The notes under the pieces were generated by a model. The model searched no databases and was not told the DNA's origin. It saw nothing but the letters and a program-made list of their open reading frames with translations. A stretch of 64,000 bases of DNA from NCBI RefSeq assembly GCF_905220995.1, contig NZ_CAJNBJ010000016.1, forward strand, positions 186,001-250,000, given 5' to 3'. The stretch is from Nitrospira defluvii (lineage in GTDB: Bacteria; Nitrospirota; Nitrospiria; Nitrospirales; Nitrospiraceae). Of this stretch, positions 34,793 through 43,912 are shown piece after piece (position 1 is the first letter of the stretch; each line of letters starts with the position of its first letter). A program made the translations under genes and the position numbers.

Positions 34793-36109
34793 CTACTGTA
34801 GAGCGGCAAGGACCTTCAGGCGCTCCTTCACACCCTTGCTCACGGAAGCATGAATAGGGGCTGGGAAATCCTTCGGCAGGCCAGCCTCAACTTTCTGCAG
34901 CGCCTTCAGCGCCGCGTCCGCGATTTCTTCGAGAGCCGCGGCAATCGCCGATTTCGGGAGCCCGGCCGCTGTTGCGGTCTGCACAAAGTGCCGGCCCTGG
35001 ATTTCGTCTATCCGGTAGTGACGGTTCGTGCCGACCGACATTGAGAGTTTCATCTGCTTACGTTGCACCTGTCCCGCATCAAGGCTTGGCTGGGCGGTCA
35101 GCACATCATAGAGCGGCGTCAGACGATAGCTGCCGCCAGGACCGAGGAACATGCTGAAATTCTTCGCGTGTCCGTCCGTGGCCCCGATCAGCCAGAAGAA
35201 AATCTGCGCCTTGAACACCGTCTGCCGGTCCGCAGCCGGATTGTCGCTGCCCTTCAGCACATCAAGAATCTTGACCAGTCCCGGCCCGCCTTCACTCTGA
35301 TACTTTCTCGTCGGCGGCACTGAAAGCGCCTGGCAGAAATCCTCCTGTGGCAGGCGGAGCAGACGTTTGTCCGCGGTCCACCGCCGGTCGAACCGTTCGA
35401 TGACCAGTGCCCGGGTCTCATTGAAGTCATGGACCTCCGCCTTGTTGACCGGCAGCCCGAATGCCCCGGCAAGCTTCAGGCAGTAAAATTCATTCTCGAC
35501 ACTATTGGACAGATCGATTCCGTCCGGAAGTCGGCCGATCTGTTTTTTAAGAATATGCGTGGTCGGCGTGGTGCCAGAAGGTTTCCACCACCGCCCCTTG
35601 TGGCGGAGCAGCGCTGTCTTTTCCTGTGCCCCGGCCACGGAGATCCGGAAATCTTCATCACAGCTCAGGCCCAGTGGAGCCTGCGACAGCCCCTGTAGGA
35701 GTTTCTCTATCGCCGAATCGTTAATCGTTTCGCCTGTGATCGCGTCCCTATCGCCTTCATCTGACGCATCATCTGCCCCAATGAATTGCAGCGCCCCCAC
35801 GCAATCGCGCCCGATGGCCGCCAACAGGCTGTAGAGATCTGTTCCGCCCGCCCCCACCTTTTCGGCAACGCGCCGGCGCAGCACATCGGAATCCGGCAGC
35901 AGATTGTCGAATACCGCCGCAACCGCCGCACCCCGGTACGCGTCCTCTCGTAAAGGAAGCGACAACGACACTGGTATCGCATGCTCCCATTCGAGCCATG
36001 CAGGTTCATACAGGAAGTCGATGGCCCCAGTGGCTGCCTTGGTCAACCGGCCCACCGGCCGGTTATTCAGCAGTACGCGCAACGGCGCATGGGCCCGGCG
36101 GCGCGGCAT
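34793..36109 (-). CDS. hipA: HipA-type toxin, serine/threonine kinase
   Basis: A 438-residue kinase, the usual length of E. coli HipA. The regulatory-loop motif DFRISVAGAQEKTALL is at residues 153-168, with Ser157 matching the autophosphorylated Ser150 of HipA. The kinase core has ALVIERFDRR, GATDGHAKNFSMFL (catalytic Asp312) and LTPLYDVLTA (metal-binding Asp335). In known systems HipA phosphorylates glutamyl-tRNA synthetase, halting growth; the target here is inferred. The ATG overlaps the hipB stop by one base (TGATG), ensuring coupled translation. All key residues are present, so it is probably active. Confidence 0.93.
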   Translation of the reverse strand: MPRRRAHAPLRVLLNNRPVGRLTKAATGAIDFLYEPAWLEWEHAIPVSLSLPLREDAYRGAAVAAVFDNLLPDSDVLRRRVAEKVGAGGTDLYSLLAAIGRDCVGALQFIGADDASDEGDRDAITGETINDSAIEKLLQGLSQAPLGLSCDEDFRISVAGAQEKTALLRHKGRWWKPSGTTPTTHILKKQIGRLPDGIDLSNSVENEFYCLKLAGAFGLPVNKAEVHDFNETRALVIERFDRRWTADKRLLRLPQEDFCQALSVPPTRKYQSEGGPGLVKILDVLKGSDNPAADRQTVFKAQIFFWLIGATDGHAKNFSMFLGPGGSYRLTPLYDVLTAQPSLDAGQVQRKQMKLSMSVGTNRHYRIDEIQGRHFVQTATAAGLPKSAIAAALEEIADAALKALQKVEAGLPKDFPAPIHASVSKGVKERLKVLAALQ

Positions 36110-36366
36110 CAGAATATCTCCTCAAGGTCCGCAGCCCGGGCCTTCGATCGCGGCACGATCCGGAGCTCGAGATCAAGCGCCGCCAGCACGCTCAGAATGG
36201 TCTGCAGTTTTGCTGCCGGATGCCCCGTTTCGATCAGAGAGATCGTCTCCTGCCGCATGCCCGCCTTCTCGCCAAGCGCGGCTTGGCTGAGCCCCTGCCT
36301 CTTCCGGGCACGTCGCACCAGATTTCCAATCTGTCTTGGATCGCGCGCTAAGTCATTCATGGTCAT
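36109..36366 (-). CDS. hipB: HipB-type antitoxin, XRE-family HTH
   Basis: An 85-residue DNA-binding antitoxin. Helix-turn-helix spans about residues 14-66: IGNLVRRARKRQGLSQAALG, then MRQETISLIETGHPAAKLQTI. The C-terminal tail is short (RAADLEEIF). A start at 36360 is also possible; both ATGs lie only about 15-20 bases after the predicted transcription start, with no clear ribosome site. HipB neutralises HipA and represses the operon. A matching inverted repeat overlaps the promoter just upstream. Confidence 0.9.
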   Translation of the reverse strand: MTMNDLARDPRQIGNLVRRARKRQGLSQAALGEKAGMRQETISLIETGHPAAKLQTILSVLAALDLELRIVPRSKARAADLEEIF

Positions 36367-36385
36367 GCCACTATTCAGAAAGGCA

Positions 36386-36432
36386 ATTATGCGCCAAATT
36401 CAATAAGTTGACAATATTCTATTTAGCGCATA
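36386..36432 (-). promoter_or_regulatory. hipBA promoter and operator
   Basis: On the minus strand TTGTCA (36414-36409), a 17-base spacer and CATAAT (36391-36386) form a promoter just before hipB. An inverted repeat, TATGCGCCAAAT (36388-36399) and ATTTAGCGCATA (36421-36432), matches at 11 of 12 positions, with one arm on the -10. A third half-site resembling it (TGACGCATAA) lies near 36451-36460. This fits autorepression by HipB. The stretch is also clearly richer in A/T than its neighbours. Confidence 0.65.
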
Positions 36433-36496
36433 TTACAAACTTATTACGCCTGACGCATAAACCCAACGTTTGCAGGAAACTATAGGCTTCCTGCAA

Positions 36497-37006
36497 TCAC
36501 CGGTCTAGATCCTCTTCCGTCACCGCCGCTGGCAATGCCGATTCACCGGTTCGGCCCGCTCGACTTCTGGCGGTGAACAGGGGACCTTTGGCCGCCTGCG
36601 CTGGAGCGAATCGCAGGAACCCGATCTCCACCAGGATGTCGTTGTACACCGCCTCCATCCCGCCGCGCATGAAATAGGCTTCGTGCCAAAATCCTGTTCC
36701 CCCGGTATCACGAAGAAACTGCTGCCACCACTGGCGATGAGGATCGGAACGCGCCCAACGCTCCAGCGCATCGAAGTCACGCCAATATTGCCGCATCCCG
36801 ACATGTGGCGGCAGCATCGACCAGAGCAGCGGTTCATGAAGCAACAACCCGTCCGGTTGGGCCTCGACAGACCGCGCAATCTTCGGACCAAAGCCGAACA
36901 GGGTCTTGAGTCCCGTCCAGTGGTTGACCCTCATGCCGAGATAGATGACCACGAGATCCGGAAAGCCGGATAGGTCGACGGTCCTGCGTAGGATTGGGCG
37001 GGGCAT
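36497..37006 (-). CDS. DUF4188 family protein
   Basis: A 169-residue protein of PF13826 type (DUF4188, also described as monooxygenase-like). Recognisable blocks are DLVVIYLGMRVNHWTGLKTLF, LLWSMLPPHVGMRQYWRDFDAL and GTGFWHEAYFMRGGMEAVY. The fold is ferredoxin-like and dimeric in relatives, and a haem or flavin cofactor has been proposed. It has no signal peptide. Neighbours (hipBA, a small exported protein) give no clue. Function unknown. Confidence 0.78.
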   Translation of the reverse strand: MPRPILRRTVDLSGFPDLVVIYLGMRVNHWTGLKTLFGFGPKIARSVEAQPDGLLLHEPLLWSMLPPHVGMRQYWRDFDALERWARSDPHRQWWQQFLRDTGGTGFWHEAYFMRGGMEAVYNDILVEIGFLRFAPAQAAKGPLFTARSRAGRTGESALPAAVTEEDLDR

Positions 37007-37093
37007 CTCAGCGTTGGTGGACTCGGGATGGGGTATAGATGGATCGTCGGTGAGTGATCCACCTGTGCCACGACTACTTCGCGCGGCGCACGA

Positions 37094-37399
37094 TCACCGC
37101 GGCCACCTGATGAGTCGTACGGTCGCATCAAACAATTCCATCCCGAACAACTCGCTGAGCGTGATCGCCTGTGTGCCGACCTTCGCCACCTTCCTGTCGA
37201 CATCCTGCCCGGACAGCAGCTTGACCTTTACCCGCTTCCCCACCTGCTGTTCAAGCAACTGGCGCACAACATCCGGACTGTTGAGTTCGACCGCCGTTTC
37301 CTCCGCCGATACAGCAGCCGGAATAACCTGAAACTCTCCAAGCAGACAGAGGAGCAGCATGATCACTCCCGGCCCGGCTTGTCTCTTACAACGCCACAT
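37094..37399 (-). CDS. Small exported protein
   Basis: A 101-residue protein; ATG at 37399 follows GGAGGCG, whereas the frame extends to 37564 without support. The signal peptide (MWRCKRQAGPGVIMLLLCLLGEFQ) ends near VSAEE. The mature part begins VELNSPDVVRQLLEQQVGKRVKVKLLSGQDV and has an Sm-like beta pattern (GKRVKVKLLSGQDVDRKVAKVGTQAITL), as in small proteins that form beta-barrels. Role unknown. Confidence 0.68.
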   Translation of the reverse strand: MWRCKRQAGPGVIMLLLCLLGEFQVIPAAVSAEETAVELNSPDVVRQLLEQQVGKRVKVKLLSGQDVDRKVAKVGTQAITLSELFGMELFDATVRLIRWPR

Positions 37400-37661
37400 A
37401 TACGCCTCCTTGAATTGACAACTCTCCGACTCCAGGCTTCTTGATGGCGATTCCCCGGTCACGTCGCGGGGAGAATACCTGGGCAAGCACAGAAAGTCAC
37501 GCGCGGCCACACTACCGAGTCGCATCTGAGGCCAACGACTGCTGGTGCGTGGTGTGCCTCGCAAGGCAGGGACTCCTCGACAGCTTTACAGATTTTCAGG
37601 GGCAGGCTATCATCAGCCAAGCTCCGTACGTACCTTCACCCAAATCCGCAAGGAGACACTA

Positions 37662-38210
37662 ATGGGCTGGATCGTCGTCGCCGTGCTCGTGCTGTTTGTG
37701 CTAATCGTCATCGGGATGTACAACGGCCTGGTGCGGCTCCGCGCCGCGTGCGAAAGCGCCTGGGCCGATATCGATGTTCAGCTGAAACGACGGTACGACC
37801 TGATCCCGAACCTCGTCGAAACCGTGAAAGCCTACGCCGCCCACGAGAAGGGCGCCCTTGAAGCGGTGATCAACGCCCGGGCGAAGGCCATGGCGGCGCA
37901 GGGGCCTGAAGCCAAAGCCGCGGCCGAAAACCAACTCACCCAGTCGTTGCGATCACTCTTTGCGCTGGCGGAAGCCTATCCGCAACTGCGGGCCGTCGAG
38001 GCCTTCACGCAATTGCAAGGCAGCCTGAACCAGATTGAAGACGCGGTGCAGAACGCCCGCCGCTATTACAATGCGGTGGTGCGCGACTACAACGCCAAAC
38101 GTCTCGAGATTCCCACCAACTTCATCGCGCAATGGTTCGGCTTCGTGGGGCGGCAGTTCTTCGAATTGACGGACACCGTCCAACGCGAACCGCCACGGGT
38201 GCAATTCTAA
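37662..38210 (+). CDS. LemA family membrane protein
   Basis: A 182-residue protein; ATG at 37662 has AAGGAG eight bases upstream. One N-terminal helix ([21 protein letters not shown]) is followed by the conserved LemA pattern: [37 protein letters not shown], then [20 protein letters not shown] and [10 protein letters not shown]. The body is a helical bundle outside the membrane. The family role is not well understood; it often pairs with DUF2207 or TPM-domain proteins, as here with a gene one base later. Confidence 0.93.
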   Translation: MGWIVVAVLVLFVLIVIGMYNGLVRLRAACESAWADIDVQLKRRYDLIPNLVETVKAYAAHEKGALEAVINARAKAMAAQGPEAKAAAENQLTQSLRSLFALAEAYPQLRAVEAFTQLQGSLNQIEDAVQNARRYYNAVVRDYNAKRLEIPTNFIAQWFGFVGRQFFELTDTVQREPPRVQF

Positions 38211-38211
38211 C

Positions 38212-39984
38212 GTGGTTCGCCACTGCGGCACGTCCGTGAGCGGTAGACCAGCCACACCTCTTTTCTCGATACTCCTACACCTGGTCGTCCTCTGCCTCCT
38301 CATACTCGGGCATCTCCCCTTTGCTGAGGCACGATCGTTCGTACTCAGCCGCTTCGACGTCGACCTCCAGGTGCTCCCGAGCGGCACCCTGCTCGTCACG
38401 GAAACGGTCAGCCCCAGATTCGAAGGATCCTGGAACGGCATCGAGCGCCTGATCCCCGTGGAATACCGGACGCCGCAAGGCTTCAATTACCAGCTGCAGC
38501 TCGACCTGGTTTCGGTCACCGATGAGCAGGGAACCGCGCTCAAATATGAGAGCAGCCGCGAGCGGCATTACCGAAACGTTCGCATTTGGATTCCGGGCGC
38601 GACGGATACCACCCGCACGTTTGTGTTGAAATACCGGGTCCGCAACGGGCTGAAGTTCTTCGACGATCACGACGAACTCTACTGGAATGTCACCGGTGAT
38701 GAGTGGGACGTCCCGATCGAGCAGGCATCCGCTCGCATCCTGCTTCCGCCAAATGCGGCCGGCGTGCGCGCCCTCGCTTTCACCGGCGCGTACGGAGCGA
38801 GAGAGGAGGCGGCGACGATCTCCATCGACGGATCACGCATCACGATGACGATGCCCCGACAACTTGGATTCCGTGAGGGCCTCACCGCGGTGGTCGGATG
38901 GGACAAGGGCCTCGTCGCTGCGCCCACGCCGGTGGACCAGGCACAGCAGTTCCTTGGAGCGAATTGGCCGTTGCTCATTCCACCGCTCGTACTGGCCGTG
39001 ATGCTGCGGCTCTGGTGGACCAGAGGACGAGACCCGCGCCTGCGGCCCATCGTGGTCGCCTATGAGCCACCCGACAACCTGACCCCGGCGGAAGTCGGCA
39101 CTCTGGCGGATGAGAGCCCCGACGTGCGGGACATTACCGCCACCGTGGTGAATCTCGCCGTGCGCGGATACCTCCGCATCAAGGAACAGAAGACCGAACA
39201 GCTCTTCGGCCTTTGGACAAGCACAGATTACGTCTTCCACCGCATCAAGCCTCAGCAGGACTGGGCCGGACTTCCGAAGCACGAGCGCCTCCTCCTGGAA
39301 GCCCTGTACAAGGATGAAGGCGGCGACGAGGTTTCGCTCAGCAGTTTGGAAAACAGATTTTATCGTTCCCTGCCGGGAATTCGTGATGCCGTCTTCGACT
39401 CGCTCCAAGGCCGCGCTTACTATGGGCAACGGCCAGACCGCGTGAAACAGAATTATTACCTGGCCGGAGGCTTGCTGGCATTGGGGCTCACCTTCGCGCT
39501 TGCTGCCGTGGCCGACAACTGGGGACTTGCCCCGCCGGCCTTCTTTACCGCCGGCCTCCTCTCAGGAGTGATCGTGGCCGGCTTCGGCCGCATCATGCCG
39601 GCCAGAACGGTGAAAGGAACACGCGCCCTGGAAGGCGTACTGGGCTTCGAGGAATTTCTGACGAGAGTCGAGGCGGATCGGTTCGAGCGGGTGATCAAAA
39701 CACCGGAGCTGTTCGAAAAGTTTCTGCCCTATGCGATGGCGCTGGGCGTGGAGACAAACTGGGCCCGTGCGTTCGAATCCATCGTGATGACCGCTCCGGC
39801 CTGGTACCAAGGAAGTGACCTCGCCCAATTCAATGCACGCGGTTTCACCAGCCGCATGAGTGACATGGCGTCGCGCACCGGTTCGACGATGACTTCGGCA
39901 CCGCGCAGCTCAGGCGGATCAGGATTCAGTGGAGGCGGATCATCCGGTGGAGGCTTCGGCGGTGGAGGCGGCCGGGGGTTTTGA
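38212..39984 (+). CDS. DUF2207 membrane protein with glycine-rich tail
   Basis: A 590-residue protein starting GTG one base after the LemA stop. Signal-like helix ([21 protein letters not shown]) then the DUF2207 ectodomain to residue about 250 ([38 protein letters not shown]). A helix follows ([16 protein letters not shown]), then a cytoplasmic stretch with a degenerate winged-helix look, two more helices ([33 protein letters not shown]), and a tail ending in a long Gly/Ser run ([19 protein letters not shown]). LemA and DUF2207 genes commonly pair in envelope maintenance; the mechanism is unknown. Confidence 0.9.
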   Translation: MVRHCGTSVSGRPATPLFSILLHLVVLCLLILGHLPFAEARSFVLSRFDVDLQVLPSGTLLVTETVSPRFEGSWNGIERLIPVEYRTPQGFNYQLQLDLVSVTDEQGTALKYESSRERHYRNVRIWIPGATDTTRTFVLKYRVRNGLKFFDDHDELYWNVTGDEWDVPIEQASARILLPPNAAGVRALAFTGAYGAREEAATISIDGSRITMTMPRQLGFREGLTAVVGWDKGLVAAPTPVDQAQQFLGANWPLLIPPLVLAVMLRLWWTRGRDPRLRPIVVAYEPPDNLTPAEVGTLADESPDVRDITATVVNLAVRGYLRIKEQKTEQLFGLWTSTDYVFHRIKPQQDWAGLPKHERLLLEALYKDEGGDEVSLSSLENRFYRSLPGIRDAVFDSLQGRAYYGQRPDRVKQNYYLAGGLLALGLTFALAAVADNWGLAPPAFFTAGLLSGVIVAGFGRIMPARTVKGTRALEGVLGFEEFLTRVEADRFERVIKTPELFEKFLPYAMALGVETNWARAFESIVMTAPAWYQGSDLAQFNARGFTSRMSDMASRTGSTMTSAPRSSGGSGFSGGGSSGGGFGGGGGRGF

Positions 39985-40040
39985 CCAGAGGTCTCTACCG
40001 TCCGGTAGCGCCTTCACCGCCTGTAACGCTACCCCACCGC

Positions 40041-40220
40041 TCACGAGGTCAGTTTCTCCGCGAGGAGAATGCCTGCCACGATGAACGTTCCACAAATCGC
40101 GAGGAAGATGTAAAAGAGAATCTGTGCAATTTCCGTGGCACCTTGCGCGACGCCGCCGAATCCCATCGCTCCGGCAGCCATGGCAATGACGAAAAAAATG
40201 GCAGCCCACTTCAGAAACAT
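40041..40220 (-). CDS. DUF1328 (YtjA-like) small membrane protein
   Basis: A 59-residue, two-helix protein; ATG at 40220 follows GAGGAGG. It reads MFLKWAAIFFVIAMAAGAMGFGGVAQ then IFLAICGTFIVAGILL, a close match to DUF1328. Such proteins are widespread and often induced by stress; no activity is known. It converges with the DUF2207 gene (56-base gap). Confidence 0.88.
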   Translation of the reverse strand: MFLKWAAIFFVIAMAAGAMGFGGVAQGATEIAQILFYIFLAICGTFIVAGILLAEKLTS

Positions 40221-40463
40221 GGCAGCCTCCTCTTGGCCTGGTAGCCGTTGACCTCGTCCAACTCGCCCTCTTCGCACCCAGCGCCGCACTCACGCGCGTC
40301 GGCTGAATAAAGAGGGGGTAACCAACGACACGTACGTGATCAGCACCATGCGATGGTCGGCCGCAGATGCCTAGGACCATTGAACACTGCCGGTGGGAAG
40401 AAGGCACCTCTGGAAAGCCCTAGTTCTCGGACGCGGTCGGCAGATCGAGACGGGCTGGGCACA

Positions 40464-40907
40464 TCAGAAACCGGTGGGGATCGGTTTGCGTCCTTCATCC
40501 ATATCGATCACATCGAACAGGGGGTGCTGCGTGAAATCCACCTGCTTCGCCAGCTCGGGGCTGAGCCTGCCCAAGAATCTGGCCAACACTCGGTCCGGCC
40601 GGAGTTGTTCCAACGCGTGACTCCACCCCTCGATGTCCTGAGGACCGTGGCGCACCGCCTCCTGCGTCACCCAGGCCAGGATGTCCCTGTCATCGTTCTT
40701 CAAGAGCACCGCCTCCCGAAGGGCCTCCGGCTGCAACCCGGTGAACGCGAGAAACCGTCCATCCAAAGGTAAGCCGGGACGAAGGAGGAACGGCACATAC
40801 GGTTCAGGCAAGAATCCCTGCGCATGGAGCCGGACCTTGTCGATCAGCCGCGGCAGGATGACATAGCCCCCCAGCCGCTCACGCGGGGACCGAAGTTTAG
40901 GTTGCAT
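40464..40907 (-). CDS. DUF5069 family protein
   Basis: A 147-residue protein from ATG 40907; the frame continues to 40922. The opening LRSPRERLGGYVILPRLIDKVRLHAQG matches DUF5069, as does DILAWVTQEAVRHG farther on. Soluble, no signal peptide, no known catalytic motif. It lies downstream of the methyltransferase gene on the same strand (75-base gap), so the two could share a transcript. Function unknown. Confidence 0.82.
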   Translation of the reverse strand: MQPKLRSPRERLGGYVILPRLIDKVRLHAQGFLPEPYVPFLLRPGLPLDGRFLAFTGLQPEALREAVLLKNDDRDILAWVTQEAVRHGPQDIEGWSHALEQLRPDRVLARFLGRLSPELAKQVDFTQHPLFDVIDMDEGRKPIPTGF

Positions 40908-40982
40908 AGCCCACCGAGACACGCACCACTGAGCTCTCGCTTAGGAGTCGCACAAGCCCATTGTCAATCAGCCCGACCCGGG

Positions 40983-42005
40983 TTAGCGCATCGACACCAG
41001 CACCTGTTCGATCGAGCCGGCCACGGGATGCAACTCCGTTCTGGCAAACCCCGCCGCCGCGAACATCTGCTCATACTCCCGGAAGGTGTAGGCATCTCCT
41101 TCCGGCGTCGTCGCCAGCATGATCAAGCTGAACTCCGCCACCGGCGGCGGGGTGACCCGATCGTCATGCGGCACGAACTCCAGCGTGATGACCCGTCCAC
41201 CGGGCGCCAGCGATCGATGGATCTTGCGCAACAACGACTCGCAGGTCTGCATCGAAAAATGGTGGAGAAAGTTGGTGAGCAGGACAAGATCGTAGCCCTC
41301 GCCGAACTCCTGCTGAAACGCATCGCCCGCGATGGTATGGTAACGCGACTCGATGCCGGACTTGTGGGCCAGCTCGCGAGCCACCGTCAACACGTTGGGC
41401 CAGTCCAAGGCCGTCACCTCGGCCTCCGGGCAACGGGCCGCGATCTCTATTCCAAAGAGTCCGTGCCCCGCCGCGATATCCAGGACCTTTTTCACGTTCG
41501 GCTGCGACTGCCGCACGAACATGCCGATCTCCTCCGCCGGCTTGGCCATCATCGGAATCATCGAACGAGCAAAATCAACCCAGAGGGGATGCTCGGGAGA
41601 TACCGTCCCCGCCTCGCCGGCCACCGTTCCACCCTTCCGCACCGCTTCGGTGAGATTCTCGAAAGCCGCGATGAACTTCGGCGCATGCAGAAACCCCAAC
41701 ACGGACCCCATGTAGGCGGGCGACCGCCGATCGAGAAATAGGGCACTGTCAGGCGTCAGCTTGTACCGGTCACCTTCTTTGGTGAGGAAGCCTTGGATCG
41801 TGAGATAGTCCGCGAGAATGCGCACGCCGCGCGTAGCTGCCCCGCAGCGCTCGGCCAATGTCGGCACTTGGTCGTGTCCCAGCCCGATAGCGGTAAAGAG
41901 ATCCAGATCGATCGCGGCCTTGAGGGCCTGCGACCGCTGATAGGCATTGGCCGTCTGGAAGAACAACTGCGGGGTCGGCCCACCGGCCGGTTCGGGTTTC
42001 AACAT
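40983..42005 (-). CDS. SAM-dependent O-methyltransferase-like protein
   Basis: A 340-residue class I methyltransferase; ATG 42005 has GAGGAG eight bases upstream, and the GTG at 42014 overlaps that site less well. Residues 10-100 form the dimerisation winged helix usual in small-molecule O-methyltransferases (LKAAIDLDLFTAI; ILADYLTIQGFLTKEG). The SAM site is VLDIAAGHGLFGIEIAARCPEAEVTALD near residue 170, followed by LVLLTNFLHHFSMQTCESLL. Relatives methylate phenolic or polyketide substrates. No biosynthetic genes are adjacent, so the substrate is unknown. Confidence 0.88.
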   Translation of the reverse strand: MLKPEPAGGPTPQLFFQTANAYQRSQALKAAIDLDLFTAIGLGHDQVPTLAERCGAATRGVRILADYLTIQGFLTKEGDRYKLTPDSALFLDRRSPAYMGSVLGFLHAPKFIAAFENLTEAVRKGGTVAGEAGTVSPEHPLWVDFARSMIPMMAKPAEEIGMFVRQSQPNVKKVLDIAAGHGLFGIEIAARCPEAEVTALDWPNVLTVARELAHKSGIESRYHTIAGDAFQQEFGEGYDLVLLTNFLHHFSMQTCESLLRKIHRSLAPGGRVITLEFVPHDDRVTPPPVAEFSLIMLATTPEGDAYTFREYEQMFAAAGFARTELHPVAGSIEQVLVSMR

Positions 42006-42134
42006 CGGCAGCACTCCTCGGTCAGATGGTAAGAGCCATGCGACAGATCGGCATCGACTGGATTGTAATCCTTTGACCGTATGGTTGCGAGGGTGGAGAC
42101 GGGAAGGGGAGCTACACCAAACCAGTATTGATCG

Positions 42135-42203
42135 ATGACTGCGAACGAGCTAATATCACGAGCTTCTTTCCGCCGAGACCTCGAAAGCACCATGAGGCCC
42201 TAG
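42135..42203 (+). CDS. Possible 22-residue leader peptide
   Basis: ATG at 42135 opens a 22-codon frame ending TAG at 42201-42203. The last base of the stop is the G of the GTG that starts the methyltransferase (TAGTG). The peptide is basic (RRDLE, SRASF) with no domain. No good ribosome site precedes it. If translated it could couple or limit methyltransferase synthesis, as short leaders do in some restriction-modification loci. Coding status is uncertain. Confidence 0.3.
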   Translation: MTANELISRASFRRDLESTMRP

Positions 42204-43912
42204 TGGCACATCATCAACTGAGTCCACCCGAAACAACGCAGGGCATTCAACTCCAGCTCATTGCACCGACACACCAGCCTGCCTCCGCTACCCCCATCGG
42301 CCCCAAAGGCGTGGTCTACACCAAACGTTGGGTCGTCGAGCTACTCCTCGACCTAAGCGGCTATTGTCCTGACAGGAATTTGGTGGATGCGCTGGCTATC
42401 GAACCCGCTTGCGGTGAGGGAGCATTTCTCGTGCCCATGGTCGAACGCTTGCTACAGTCTTGTCGAAACCTTGGTCTTCCTCTAGCAGAGTGCCGGAAAT
42501 CATTAGTCGCCTATGAGCTGAATGAGACAAGCGCCGCTCGCTCTCGTGCCCTGATCCGCAATATTCTGGTGCGCCATGGGGCCCAACCGTCATTGGCCAG
42601 CACCCTGGCCGATACCTGGGTCTTCACTCGTGATTACCTTCTGGAGGCCGGACATGAACCGGCCGATTTCATCGTAGGGAACCCTCCATACGTACGCCTC
42701 GAAGACATCCCTGAGGAAACAGCCTCGGTTTACCGCAATGCTTATCCCACGATGCGCGGGCGCGCTGATCTCTACGTTGCATTTTTCGAGGCAGCGCTTC
42801 GACAACTGAAGAACCACGGCACCTGTGCATTTATCTGCGCTGATCGATGGATGCGCAATCAATACGGAGCCGAACTCAGGAAGCTGATCAGCTCAGCTTA
42901 CAGTGTCGACATGCTCGTGAGTATGCATCATGCCAACGCATTTGATGACGAGGTGGATGCCTATCCTGCTATTACGGTCATTCGACGCAAAACTCAACGC
43001 TCAACCATTGTTGCCAGTGCAGGGCAGGAGGCTGAGACCATTCAGCCGCTACAATTAGCGACCGCACTGCAGGGAGAAGGTAGCCTCGCGCTCCCCGCTG
43101 GCATTCACAAGGCCGTGGTAAACACATGGTTCAAGGGCCCGGTTCCCTGGCCCTGCCACTCCCCGGAACAATTGGCACTTCTTCGACAACTGGAAGAGCG
43201 GTTTCCTGCCCTCGAAATGAGTGCCAAAGTAGGGATCGGGGTCGCCACAGGAAACGACCGTATCTACATTACGACCAATGACGCGCTTGTGGAGTCCTCC
43301 CGGTTGCTGAAACTCGCAGTTGCGAAAGATCTGGCTGGAGGAACTCTACACTGGTCTGGACACTATCTCGTGAGCCCTTGGGACGAGAATGGCCTTGTCG
43401 ATCTGATCGACTATCCCAAACTTCGCGCCTACTACGAGCAGCACGCAACAGAGTTGAAACGCCGTCACACGGCGGAGAAGTCTGTCATCGGCTGGTACAA
43501 GACGATCGACCGCGTCAATCCCTCCCTGACACACACACGCAAACTCTTTATCCCGGATATTAAGAACCGCCTGGAACCCGTCTTGGACGAAGGGGAAACC
43601 TATCCTCATCACAATTTGTACTTCATTGAGTCGGAGGAGTGGGACCTGGAAGTACTTGGGGGGGTCCTCCTGTCCAAATTCTGCCAGTTTTTTGTCGAAT
43701 CGTACGGAGTCCGCATGCGAGGTGGCTATCTGCGTTTTCAGGCACAGTACCTGCGCCGGATTCGAGTCCCGGATCCCAAAACCTTGTCCAGTACACAGTC
43801 CGATGAATTGAGGGAGGCCTTCCGTCATCGCGATAGAGATCGAGCGACCCTCATGGCTGGTGAGATCTATGGGATAAGCCCTCGCATGATGGAGGCCGTA
43901 CTTGGACATTGA
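42203..43912 (+). CDS. N6-adenine DNA methyltransferase of a XhoI/PaeR7I-type R-M system
   Basis: A 569-residue Eco57I/TaqI-class adenine methyltransferase. GTG 42203 is chosen because GAGG lies five bases upstream; the frame is open to 42128. The SAM motif EPACGEGAFLVP is at about residues 67-78 and the catalytic NPPY at 160-163. Then come target-recognition regions up to YLRFQAQYLRRIRVPDP near the end. The partner gene downstream is a broken XhoI/PaeR7I-type nuclease, which implies recognition of CTCGAG with adenine methylation. All catalytic motifs are intact, so it may act now as a solitary methylase. It overlaps the nuclease remnant by 11 bases. Confidence 0.88.
   Translation: MAHHQLSPPETTQGIQLQLIAPTHQPASATPIGPKGVVYTKRWVVELLLDLSGYCPDRNLVDALAIEPACGEGAFLVPMVERLLQSCRNLGLPLAECRKSLVAYELNETSAARSRALIRNILVRHGAQPSLASTLADTWVFTRDYLLEAGHEPADFIVGNPPYVRLEDIPEETASVYRNAYPTMRGRADLYVAFFEAALRQLKNHGTCAFICADRWMRNQYGAELRKLISSAYSVDMLVSMHHANAFDDEVDAYPAITVIRRKTQRSTIVASAGQEAETIQPLQLATALQGEGSLALPAGIHKAVVNTWFKGPVPWPCHSPEQLALLRQLEERFPALEMSAKVGIGVATGNDRIYITTNDALVESSRLLKLAVAKDLAGGTLHWSGHYLVSPWDENGLVDLIDYPKLRAYYEQHATELKRRHTAEKSVIGWYKTIDRVNPSLTHTRKLFIPDIKNRLEPVLDEGETYPHHNLYFIESEEWDLEVLGGVLLSKFCQFFVESYGVRMRGGYLRFQAQYLRRIRVPDPKTLSSTQSDELREAFRHRDRDRATLMAGEIYGISPRMMEAVLGH

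Noticed and set aside
36408-36436. Plus-strand TTGACA-17-TATTAC promoter
   Set aside because: Good spacing but no plus-strand gene follows; it lies inside the hipBA control region and is best explained by that A/T-rich dyad.
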